A DNA stretch of 64,000 nucleotides from Desulfosarcina sp. BuS5 (GTDB taxonomy: Bacteria > Desulfobacterota > Desulfobacteria > Desulfobacterales > BuS5). The stretch lies in assembly GCF_028752835.1 (NCBI RefSeq), contig NZ_CP087952.1, forward strand, positions 3,408,501-3,472,500, in the 5' to 3' direction. Within the stretch, counting starts at the first letter, position 1. Every line of letters starts with the position of its first letter. Shown here piece after piece: positions 48,979-57,028 of this stretch. Position numbers and translations under genes: made by a program. The notes below the pieces were generated by a model that was not told the DNA's origin, did not search any database, and saw only the letters and a list, made by a program, of their open reading frames with translations.

Positions 48979-50950
48979 AACATTTAAGGAAGGCTTCGGT
49001 ATAAGAATTTTTATCCTCTTTACCGTTTTTACATTCCTTGTTTCTATCGGGTTTACCGGATTTTTTATGCATTTCCAGAGCAAAGCCATGGAGCAGGCTT
49101 TGAAAAACAACGGTAAAATACTGGCAAATATTCTTGCGTATAATGCTAAAATAGGGGTTTTTTCGGAAAATATCGACCTTTTAAAAAATCCTGTTGACGG
49201 TATTTTTCAGCAAGAGGAAGTATTCATGGTGACTGTTTATAATAAGGCAGGAGAAATCTTAATAAACAATAAAAAATCCAATTATGACAAGTATAACAAA
49301 ACTATCAATATCTATGAGAATATATCTGATAAAATTTTTAAAAATATAGAGGCGTATAATACTGCATTTTTTTCAGATCATAAGGATAGTGTAGGATTCT
49401 GGTCCAAAGTGGTTTCGGTGGAGACTTCCACAAATGATGAATCCTTGTTTTTTGATCAGGACATGCCTTTGAATAATGTCAGAACCATCGGTTTTGTAAG
49501 GGTTCTGCTTAGCAAGCGAATTCTGCATGGCCGGCTTCTATCTCTTTGCATACGAAGTATCTATATAGCACTTTTCTTTTGGATGGCAGGTTCCATTGTT
49601 GGTTTTTTTATCCTTAAGTCGATTATTAAACCTTTAAACCAGTTAACCAGGGGAGTTAATGCCTTTGGTGAACATGGGGTAATAGACAAAATTCCGATTC
49701 ATACAAAGGATGAAATAGGCAAACTGGCCGATGCTTTTAATAATATGTACGAATCATTAAGGAAAAGAGATTCTGAAAAAAAACAGTTGGAAGAACAACT
49801 TCTGCATTCCCAGAAAATGGAGGCAATAGGCACTTTGGCAGGCGGTATAGCACATGACTTTAATAATATCCTGGGTGTTATTGTGGGCTATACGGAGCTA
49901 TCGTTGCTGGATATGCCAGAGACAGATCCGCTGCGCGGCAAACTTGATCAGGTGCTTAAGGCCAGCGGACGGGCGACCGATCTTGTAAAACAGATTCTCG
50001 CTTTTAGCCGCAAGGATAAACAGAAGCTTACCCTGACCAGAATATACCCAATAGTTAAAGAAGCCCTCAAGATGCTGCGATCATCTCTGCCGACAACCAT
50101 TGAAATTCGTACGGACATAAAAAAGATCAATTCTTCAATTTTATCAGATCCTTCTCAAATACATCAAATCCTGATGAACCTTTGTACAAATGCGGCCCAT
50201 GCCCTGCCTGATAATAAAGGGTTGTTGGAGGTCAGCCTGGCTGAAGTGGATATTGATCAGGATAGAGCGGCGGGACATACCGACCTGCAGGCCGGCCGTT
50301 ATCAAAAACTTACTGTTCGTGATAATGGCGAAGGGATCAAGCCTGAAATCATGGATCGAATTTTTGATCCGTTTTTTACAACAAAGGGCCCGGGGAAAGG
50401 TACGGGCATGGGCCTGGCGGTTATCCACGGGATAGTAAAAAGATGTAAGGGAGCCATAATCTTTGATAGTGAACCTGGCAAAGGAACAATATTTCAGATT
50501 TTTTTTCCCACAGTTGATTCCAACATACATGAAAAACTCGAAATTCATAAAAATATTCCCAATGGTAATGAAAAAATCCTTTACATAGATGATGAAAAAC
50601 AGATAATAGATTTTGGCCAGGAAATCCTGGAAGGATTAGGTTACAAAGTTGTCGCAAAAACCACACCAACGGATGCCCTTGAAATATTCAGGGCGGATCC
50701 TGACAGCTTCGATATAGTTATTACGGATATGACAATGCCCAAGATGACGGGTATAGAGCTTGCAGTGCAGATAAGCATTATAAGACCGGGGATCCCGATT
50801 ATTCTTTGTTCAGGCTATAATGCAAATATCACCAAGGAAAAGGCTCGTGAGGCAGGCATAAGAGAGATTATAATGAAACCATTCGCTATAAATGAAATAG
50901 CCTGTGCTATCAGGGATGTTCTGGATAATAATGAAAAATATGATGCATAA
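48959..50950 (+). CDS. Hybrid sensor histidine kinase with C-terminal receiver
   Basis: A 663-residue membrane kinase: a span near residues 15-35, a ~150-residue periplasmic domain, a second span near 200-222, HAMP (~222-275), H box GGIAHDFNNILGVI, HATPase with LMNLCTNAAHALP, VRDNGEGI and GTGMGLAVI, and a receiver at the C-terminus with phospho-Asp in FDIVITDMTMPKMTG and Lys in IIMKPF. All catalytic residues appear intact. It overlaps the binding-protein gene, forming a likely sensor pair, and is followed by queF. No output regulator is encoded nearby, so an Hpt and a separate regulator are presumably needed. Confidence 0.9.
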   Translation: MNLNLIKTFKEGFGIRIFILFTVFTFLVSIGFTGFFMHFQSKAMEQALKNNGKILANILAYNAKIGVFSENIDLLKNPVDGIFQQEEVFMVTVYNKAGEILINNKKSNYDKYNKTINIYENISDKIFKNIEAYNTAFFSDHKDSVGFWSKVVSVETSTNDESLFFDQDMPLNNVRTIGFVRVLLSKRILHGRLLSLCIRSIYIALFFWMAGSIVGFFILKSIIKPLNQLTRGVNAFGEHGVIDKIPIHTKDEIGKLADAFNNMYESLRKRDSEKKQLEEQLLHSQKMEAIGTLAGGIAHDFNNILGVIVGYTELSLLDMPETDPLRGKLDQVLKASGRATDLVKQILAFSRKDKQKLTLTRIYPIVKEALKMLRSSLPTTIEIRTDIKKINSSILSDPSQIHQILMNLCTNAAHALPDNKGLLEVSLAEVDIDQDRAAGHTDLQAGRYQKLTVRDNGEGIKPEIMDRIFDPFFTTKGPGKGTGMGLAVIHGIVKRCKGAIIFDSEPGKGTIFQIFFPTVDSNIHEKLEIHKNIPNGNEKILYIDDEKQIIDFGQEILEGLGYKVVAKTTPTDALEIFRADPDSFDIVITDMTMPKMTGIELAVQISIIRPGIPIILCSGYNANITKEKAREAGIREIIMKPFAINEIACAIRDVLDNNEKYDA

Positions 50951-51347
50951 TAATTCAAAAAAAAATATTGGCGCCATGGAGAACATCAAAACCGATATCC
51001 TTGAGGTTATAGAATATAAATATCACGGCAAAAGAAATATCGACATTACCATTAAGCAACCGGAATTTACATCTGTTTGTCCCATGACCGGACTCCCGGA
51101 TTTCGGATGCATAACAATCAATTATAAACCTTATGCTAAAATCGTAGAATTGAAATCACTAAAATTTTATCTGCTGCAGTACAGGAATGCAGGAGTTTTT
51201 TACGAACATCTGGTGAATCGTATTCTGGATGATCTGGTTAAGGTCCTTGCACCGTTTGATATGCAGATTGAAGGTGATTTTACAGCCCGGGGCGGAATCA
51301 CAACCAGAGTTAGAGCAGCATACAACCGGGAAGATGAAATTGACTAA
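50940..51347 (+). CDS. queF: PreQ0 reductase (7-cyano-7-deazaguanine reductase)
   Basis: NADPH-dependent reduction of preQ0 to preQ1 in queuosine tRNA modification. It is of the short unimodular type. PEFTSVCPMTGLPDFG holds Cys47 and Asp54 with the same spacing as B. subtilis Cys55/Asp62, and ELKSLKFYLLQYRNAGVFYEH is the QueF signature (NADPH binding). Several in-frame ATGs (50904, 50931, 50940, 50943, 50976) are possible; none has a strong ribosome site, and I chose 50940 by comparison with family length. The gene overlaps the end of the kinase gene, so translation is probably coupled. No preQ1 riboswitch was seen. Confidence 0.9.
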   Translation: MMHNNSKKNIGAMENIKTDILEVIEYKYHGKRNIDITIKQPEFTSVCPMTGLPDFGCITINYKPYAKIVELKSLKFYLLQYRNAGVFYEHLVNRILDDLVKVLAPFDMQIEGDFTARGGITTRVRAAYNREDEID

Positions 51348-51352
51348 TAAGG

Positions 51353-51438
51353 AAAAATCTTAAATATTCGTACCTGTAGTACGTTGATCGAAGATTTTGA
51401 CCGATAACGCATTGAAATTTATTATCTGACAATCTATA
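51353..51438 (-). repeat. Structured intergenic repeat, family A (copy h, partial)
   Basis: Sense strand is minus. Arm TATAGATTGTCAGATAA, then AATTTCAATGCGTTATCGG, then a hairpin with arms AAAATCTT/AAGATTTT (51391-51398 with 51354-51361). The distal outer arm is missing. It overlaps copy d by four bases (TATA), so the two stand in tandem in the same orientation. Confidence 0.75.
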
Positions 51439-51539
51439 GATTGTCAGATAATAAATTTCACAAGGCCAGAGGGAGGAAGGCGTATTGTAATACTCCAACG
51501 ACCGATAACGCAGTGAAATTATTTATGTGACAATCTATA
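51435..51539 (-). repeat. Structured intergenic repeat, family A (copy d)
   Basis: A full 105-bp copy, sense minus. Arms TATAGATTGTCACATAA and the complement of TATAGATTGTCAGATAA. Core AATTTCACTGCGTTATCGG, a short GTATT/AATAC hairpin instead of the GTAGGGG one, then CTGGCCTTGTGAAATTT. The dusB stop codon TAG is part of its terminal TATATAG. Confidence 0.88.
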
Positions 51540-52509
51540 TAGATCGATCATCTTGTAATACCTTCATATAGGATTTAATCAAGCCTAAAGCTTCACCCTC
51601 GGACGATATCCTGTTAATTGATTTGCGAAATCTGCCGCTGCCGGGCAAACCTTTGACAAACCAGCAAAGCCGGCTGCGCATCATGCGGCAGGCATGCTTT
51701 TCTCCAAAATATTCCACTGAATTTTTAAGATATTTTACCATAACTGCAAAGCGGTGGACAAGATTTATATCACACCGGTCTCCCCTTAGCAGCGCCAGGA
51801 TTTGTTTAAAAATTAATGGGTGCCCGATTGCTGCCCTGCCTATCATAACCGCGTCACAGCCAGTCTCTTTAAGCATTTGCAAAGCATCGTCAGGATGAGC
51901 AATATCCCCATTTCCGATTACCGGAATTGAAATATTCTTTTTAACGTCTGCAATAACCTGCCAGTCTGCATTACCTCTGAAACCCTGTGTCGCCATTCGA
52001 GGATGTACGGTAATGGCATCCGCACCCCTTTCCTGAGCTATTTCGGCAATCTTCATAGCATCTTTTCCTGATTTGTTCCACCCTGATCTGATTTTTATGG
52101 TAACAGGGATCTTTACGGCCTGGCGTAGAGCCGTTATAACCGCAGCCGCTTTATCAGGGTCTTTCATCAAGGCTGCGCCTGATCCTGTTTTAAGTACCTT
52201 TTTAACTGAACATCCAAAATTTATGTCAATCATGTCGGCTCCCACGGACTCGACCATGCGGGCTGCTTCAGCCATAATGGCCGGATCAGAGCCGAAGATC
52301 TGAACCGAAAGAGGCTTTTCGGCGGGAAGGCTGTCAAGGAGTTGTTCCGTTTTTTGGGATTTATAGACCAGACCATTAGCGCTGACCATCTCTGAGCAGA
52401 CAAGAGCCGCTCCGGCTTCTTTGGCAAGCAGCCGAAAAGGGAGATTGGTAATTCCTGCCAGAGGAGCCATAATTGTTATATTATCAAGTTTAACGGAACC
52501 GATTTTCAT
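51535..52509 (-). CDS. dusB: tRNA-dihydrouridine synthase
   Basis: A 324-residue FMN enzyme reducing uridine in the tRNA D-loop. Motifs: APLAGITNLPFRLLA at the N-terminus, DINFGCSVKKVLKTGSGAAL with the Cys-containing family loop (here GCSVKKV rather than GCPVKKV), KIRSGWNKSG, HPRMATQGFRG (catalytic region) and VIGNGDI with DAVMIGRAAIG for FMN phosphate. The length is normal for DusB. The stop lies in repeat copy d. The ATG overlaps the stop of the DUF1848 gene by four bases, so the two form an operon. Confidence 0.92.
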   Translation of the reverse strand: MKIGSVKLDNITIMAPLAGITNLPFRLLAKEAGAALVCSEMVSANGLVYKSQKTEQLLDSLPAEKPLSVQIFGSDPAIMAEAARMVESVGADMIDINFGCSVKKVLKTGSGAALMKDPDKAAAVITALRQAVKIPVTIKIRSGWNKSGKDAMKIAEIAQERGADAITVHPRMATQGFRGNADWQVIADVKKNISIPVIGNGDIAHPDDALQMLKETGCDAVMIGRAAIGHPLIFKQILALLRGDRCDINLVHRFAVMVKYLKNSVEYFGEKHACRMMRSRLCWFVKGLPGSGRFRKSINRISSEGEALGLIKSYMKVLQDDRSI

Positions 52510-53408
52510 TCCAGCGCCTCCGATTTACAGTTTTTCCTGGAAGAGGGATTTGCATAACAAAAAAGGCAGTTGTGATAGCACGGATGCATGCTGTATGATC
52601 CTACATCGACTGAAATTTTGCACCCGCAGCCTTGTTTTATTCTTTGTCCTGTATCTTTTCTCAGGGAAAGCCCCCCTCCGTATAATCTCATAAGCAGATC
52701 ATTAGGTATGCATGAACTTGCATTGATGTTTGAATCCTTGGGCAGTCCGTCAAGAAGTTCTTTTTCACAGCAGATGAACAGTCTTATATCAAGTGCTTTA
52801 AGTTCCTGTTCCATATTCAGAAGGATCTTTACCTTCTTGTCAAAATGCGGCTCAACAAATGAAAAGCCCTTTATGGATGCCGCTCTTTTTTTGATTTTTG
52901 TATAATGATCCATGAAGCTGGTGATACATCTTTTTACGCCGCACTCTGAGGCGTATTTTGCGATGCGGTTAAAATCATGCATATTGTTTTCTGTTTCACA
53001 GCTGCCTGTTTTATAAAAGCATATAGGGTCAAACCGCCAGTTTATCGATTCAGGATTAAAATGAGAGCTAAGATATGATAGTTGATCAAGACGATCATTT
53101 AATGGAGGCACGTGAGGTTCAAGTAAGGGAACGCAGGAATTTATAGTAAAGTTAAAAAAAAGGTTATATCCTTTTTTTTGCAGCATTGCGCCGAAACCGC
53201 TTTTAATAAACGGTCTGAAATTCTTTGACCAGAAAACTATCGTATGTACTTTGTCGGGAGTGGCCCGAACTATAGAAATATGCCCGTTGTAGGGATTGGT
53301 TGTTTTGAAAAAACCTTTTTTGATCTGTTCAGCAAACCATTTCAAATAAAAGGCGGGGATATCTGTTCTTCTTGAGGCGGATATTACTATCTTTTTTGCA
53401 GGCTGCAT
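52506..53408 (-). CDS. DUF1848 family protein
   Basis: A 300-residue protein of unknown function. SASRRTDIPAFY at the N-terminus, NPYNGHISIV and TIVFWSKNFRPF are the family marks. The C-terminus is Cys-rich: GCGCKISVDVGSYSMHPC, then YHNCLFCYAN. The last part reads CX3CX2C, the spacing of a radical SAM cluster, but at the wrong end of the protein for a normal radical SAM fold. Overlaps dusB by four bases and follows a small basic protein gene. Fe-S binding is likely; the reaction is unknown. Confidence 0.8.
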   Translation of the reverse strand: MQPAKKIVISASRRTDIPAFYLKWFAEQIKKGFFKTTNPYNGHISIVRATPDKVHTIVFWSKNFRPFIKSGFGAMLQKKGYNLFFNFTINSCVPLLEPHVPPLNDRLDQLSYLSSHFNPESINWRFDPICFYKTGSCETENNMHDFNRIAKYASECGVKRCITSFMDHYTKIKKRAASIKGFSFVEPHFDKKVKILLNMEQELKALDIRLFICCEKELLDGLPKDSNINASSCIPNDLLMRLYGGGLSLRKDTGQRIKQGCGCKISVDVGSYSMHPCYHNCLFCYANPSSRKNCKSEALE

Positions 53409-53423
53409 CTGAATATTTAGGTA

Positions 53424-53786
53424 TTAATGCTTTTTTCTGTTTGGTTTTCTTCTATTTGGCAGGGAAATTACCCTGGAACTACCTGCTTTTGTTGCATTTT
53501 TTTTCATTTTTACCTGGGTTTTTGTTTTTTTGTCCTCTTTTTTTTGGTCCTCTTCAGGAGAGATCACAGGTTTCAGACGCATACTTTTGCCGTTCATTGT
53601 AAATTCTGCGCCGTCAATATAAGCGCTTCGCAAAATCCATGTTACGGTTTGAACCGGTATTTGCAGTATCAGCATCTTAACATGATACCAGTCTTTTTTA
53701 TGATCAGGTAAAATTTCTTCTATTCTGGCGAAGGTCAAAGGCTTATCTTCGCAATATATCAAAACAATATCATTTTCTTGTGACAT
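53424..53786 (-). CDS. Uncharacterised small protein with basic tail
   Basis: A 120-residue protein not assigned to a family. The first ~85 residues are mixed (DIVLIYCEDKPLTFARIEEI; YHVKMLILQIPVQTVTWILR), looking like a small beta-rich domain. The C-terminal ~45 residues are strongly basic and low in complexity (KKEDKKTKTQVKMKKN ... RRKPNRKKH), suggesting nucleic-acid contact. It lies 15 nt before the DUF1848 gene on the same strand and is likely co-transcribed with it and dusB, so a link to tRNA or RNA is possible but only an inference. No ribosome site of note. Confidence 0.6.
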   Translation of the reverse strand: MSQENDIVLIYCEDKPLTFARIEEILPDHKKDWYHVKMLILQIPVQTVTWILRSAYIDGAEFTMNGKSMRLKPVISPEEDQKKEDKKTKTQVKMKKNATKAGSSRVISLPNRRKPNRKKH

Positions 53787-53960
53787 TTATATTAATAGCT
53801 CCCTTAGGAAGGATTTTCATACTTTATATACTTTTAATTTATAACATTTTTAAGATTCAAAATATAGTATTTAAGAGAATAAAAAATTAAAGTTATTTTT
53901 TTATTAGCAGATAATAAGTTGGAAATGACAAATTAATGTATAATTTTTTCAGGAGGACTT

Positions 53961-54284
53961 ATGAAAACTGAAGATTTGGTCGCTAACCTCGGTTTGGATC
54001 TTGAAGATGTAAAAGAGTTGCTGGAATTATATGTAGGCGCAACCTCATCTGATCTTAAGGCTATGCAGGAAGCCATCGATAATAATGATGCGGATATAAT
54101 TCATGAAAGAGCTCATTCCATAAAAGGCGCGTCCGGCAATCTTGGGCTTACTGATTTCTATGAATTGGCTAAAGAGATTGATGATCAGGCGCGTACAAAC
54201 AAGCTGAATGGCCTGGAAACAATATGCAATGAGTTTGCCGGCAAGTTTCAGCAACTGGTTCAGGAGATTGAAAACAGTTGTTGA
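53961..54284 (+). CDS. Histidine phosphotransfer (Hpt) protein
   Basis: A 107-residue Hpt domain relaying phosphate between receiver domains. The phospho-His is in IIHERAHSIKGASGNLG (near residue 52), followed by LAKEIDDQAR, with the usual four-helix pattern. AGGAGG precedes the ATG. It overlaps or abuts the sensor kinase gene that follows, and a sigma-54 regulator comes after that, so the three form a phosphorelay operon. The hybrid kinase at 48959, which ends in a receiver, is another possible partner. Confidence 0.88.
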   Translation: MKTEDLVANLGLDLEDVKELLELYVGATSSDLKAMQEAIDNNDADIIHERAHSIKGASGNLGLTDFYELAKEIDDQARTNKLNGLETICNEFAGKFQQLVQEIENSC

Positions 54285-55908
54285 TTATCTCATTACACCC
54301 AAAGAATATGGGGGGCGGCTCTCCGGCAAGAAGCAAAAGGATGTCAAATTGTTTGCCGGACGATTAAAAACATACTTTACAATCAATACGGCTTTTTTTT
54401 TATTTATCGGAATGCTCCTGATAGATCTGGTTATTGTAAAATTGGATCAAAAAGTTCTTTTAAAATCAGAAATTTTAAAAGGGTTTTTCCTTCTTTCCGC
54501 CTTTGAGAGCAGTCTGCAGCAGTCTGCAGAAGAAGAAAATAGTTTTTTTAGTATTAAAACCAAATGTTTATTCCGTACTTTTTTAAAAGAATCAGGCTTT
54601 AACTTTGCATTGTTTATAGATATGCAAAAAAGAAAATATTTTTTCGGAAAGTGTGAAATCAATCGGAACAAGCTTGTGGTTCTAAGCAAAAAAGCCGGAT
54701 TGACTGAAAAAAGAATAATTTCATTTTCTGATTCAATCCGATCCGGTTCGATTTGGGGTGTTTTATGGAAAGAACAGCGATATCTAATTATTTTCTCTCC
54801 TCTATCCATAAATAAAGATTCATCGGCAAGCGTCAGTATAGTCCTCGATCTTGTTAAAATATATAATCAGACCGGGCAGACCCAAAAGATCATTTTTATC
54901 TACCTGTTAATAAACACAGCCATATTAACATTTATCAGTGTCAAACGAATCTCCCGGGCAACAGTAACGCCACTCAAAAGACTGCTGAACAATGCTGAAG
55001 AATTCAGGGAAGATGGGGACATGTTTTTAATACATGCAAAAGAGAGTGATGAGTTCAGCCGGCTTTCTTCTTCCTTAAACCGCATGTTACAACGGATTGC
55101 CAATGACAAGGAGAAGCTCAGGGTTACTGTAAGGTCTCTTGAAAAAACAAATCTAAAACTCAAGGAGGCTCAAAAGGAACTCGTTAAGGCGGAAAAGCTG
55201 GCTTCCGTAGGCCGCTTGTCAGCCGGTATTGCCCATGAAATCGGGAATCCGATCAGCATAATTATCGGTTATCTGGAACTGCTCAAGCAGCAGAACATCA
55301 GCAATAATGAAAAAAACGATTTTCTACATCGAGCAAAAGATGAAATAAACAGGATTAATACAATAATCCGGCAGCTTCTTGATTTTTCAAGAACTTCAGA
55401 GGAAAATATCAAAAACATTTCCGTGCATGAAATTATAAATGACATATCACAAATCTCTAAGATACAACCATGGTTGTCGGGTATAACAATAGAACTCCGT
55501 TTAGCTGCCGCAAAAGATACTATTAATGCAGATTCAAATCAATTAAGACAGGTCTTTATGAATCTGATTATCAATGCCTCTGATTCCATAGCCTCTTCTC
55601 CTGAAAAGATAAAAGGAAAAATATATATAACCACTGAAAATATTGAAAAAATATTCTTTGGAGCAGCCGAGCCGGTTCAAATGCTGAAAATCATGTTTAC
55701 GGATAATGGCCCGGGAATTTCCGAAGCTGATATTGAAAATATTTTCGATCCCTTTTATACAACTAAAGAGCCTGGCAAAGGAACCGGTTTGGGTCTTTAT
55801 GTTTGTTTTATGATAATCGATAAAATGAGTGGAAAGATAGAAGTTAAAAGCAGCGAATATAATACAACAATATCGATTACCCTGCCTTTATTAAATCATC
55901 ACTTCTGA
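54208..55908 (+). CDS. Membrane sensor histidine kinase of the Hpt operon
   Basis: A kinase of up to 566 residues: a first span (TAFFLFIGMLLIDLVIV), an extracytoplasmic domain (~85-225), a second span (IIFIYLLINTAILTFI), HAMP-like linker, coiled coil, H box ASVGRLSAGIAHEIGNPISI, and HATPase with NLIINASDSIA, FTDNGPGI and GKGTGLGLYV. The start is uncertain: ATG 54208 lies inside the Hpt gene without a ribosome site, and TTG 54268 is an alternative close to the Hpt stop. It pairs with the sigma-54 regulator encoded 9 nt downstream, which is now disrupted. Confidence 0.88.
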   Translation: MAWKQYAMSLPASFSNWFRRLKTVVDYLITPKEYGGRLSGKKQKDVKLFAGRLKTYFTINTAFFLFIGMLLIDLVIVKLDQKVLLKSEILKGFFLLSAFESSLQQSAEEENSFFSIKTKCLFRTFLKESGFNFALFIDMQKRKYFFGKCEINRNKLVVLSKKAGLTEKRIISFSDSIRSGSIWGVLWKEQRYLIIFSPLSINKDSSASVSIVLDLVKIYNQTGQTQKIIFIYLLINTAILTFISVKRISRATVTPLKRLLNNAEEFREDGDMFLIHAKESDEFSRLSSSLNRMLQRIANDKEKLRVTVRSLEKTNLKLKEAQKELVKAEKLASVGRLSAGIAHEIGNPISIIIGYLELLKQQNISNNEKNDFLHRAKDEINRINTIIRQLLDFSRTSEENIKNISVHEIINDISQISKIQPWLSGITIELRLAAAKDTINADSNQLRQVFMNLIINASDSIASSPEKIKGKIYITTENIEKIFFGAAEPVQMLKIMFTDNGPGISEADIENIFDPFYTTKEPGKGTGLGLYVCFMIIDKMSGKIEVKSSEYNTTISITLPLLNHHF

Positions 55909-57022
55909 GGCGACGCCATGAATGAAAAAAAAACCGTAAAGACCAAACCTTTTAAGAAGAAACTATTGGTAATTGATGACGAAAAAAATATGCGTCACAT
56001 GCTCTCTGCTATGCTTGCACGGTCAGGGTATATGGTTGATACCGCTCCCGACGGTCAAGCAGGCTTGCAGAAAGTAAATAACTCCATCCAAAAATTAAAA
56101 CCATACGCCTTTATTCTTTGTGATCTTAAAATGCCCAATATGAGCGGAATGGAATTCCTTGATTCGGTCCGGGACAAAATCAAGGAGACAACCGTTATAA
56201 TGATGTCCGCCTATGGCACAATCGATACCGCCATCAAAGCCATGCAGCAGGGCGCATACGACTATATATCAAAACCGTTTAATATTGATGAGGTTCTGCT
56301 GGCTCTGAAAAAAGCCGAGGAACGGGAAAACCTTAAACATGAAAACTTTAAACTTAAAGAACGGCTCCGGAAGATTGAAGATAGTTATAGCTTCGGCAGC
56401 ATGATTGCCGGAAGCGCCAAAATGGAATCTGTTTTCAGGCTTGCCAAAAAAGCTTCCGAATACGATTCAACCGTTTTAATCCAGGGAGAAAGCGGAACAG
56501 GCAAAGAGCTGATTGCAAAAGCTCTGCATTTCAACGGTATTAGAACAAAGAAAGCTTTTGTTCCTGTTAATTGTGGAGGAATCCCGGATAATCTGCTTGA
56601 GAGTGAATTTTTTGGTTATAAAAAAGGCGCTTTTACCGGCGCGGATAGAGACAAAAAAGGGTTTTTTGAAGAAGCGGGCATGGGCTCTATTTTTCTTGAT
56701 GAAATCGGAGAGCTTTCCTTAAATTTGCAGGTAAAGCTTCTCCGTACTTTACAGGAAAACGAAATTAGACCTTTAGGTGATTCGCAAACAAGGAAAATAG
56801 ATGTCCGTGTTATTGCCGCCACATCAAAAAAACTCGAATATGAAGTAAAAAAAGGAGCCTTCCGTGAGGATCTATTTTACAGGCTTAATGTTTTACCGAT
56901 AAATATTCCTCCATTGAGGGATCGTATTGAAGATATACCGATTTTAAGCAACCATTTCCTTGAAAAGTTCAATAAAAAATTCAACAAAAACATATCGGAA
57001 ATATCGCCCGGAGCATTATCTA

Positions 57023-57028
57023 TACTTA
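57023..57028 (+). repeat. Left 6-bp target-site duplication (TACTTA)
   Basis: TACTTA directly precedes the left IS end and is repeated at 58674-58679. Deleting one copy restores the interrupted reading frame. Confidence 0.92.
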
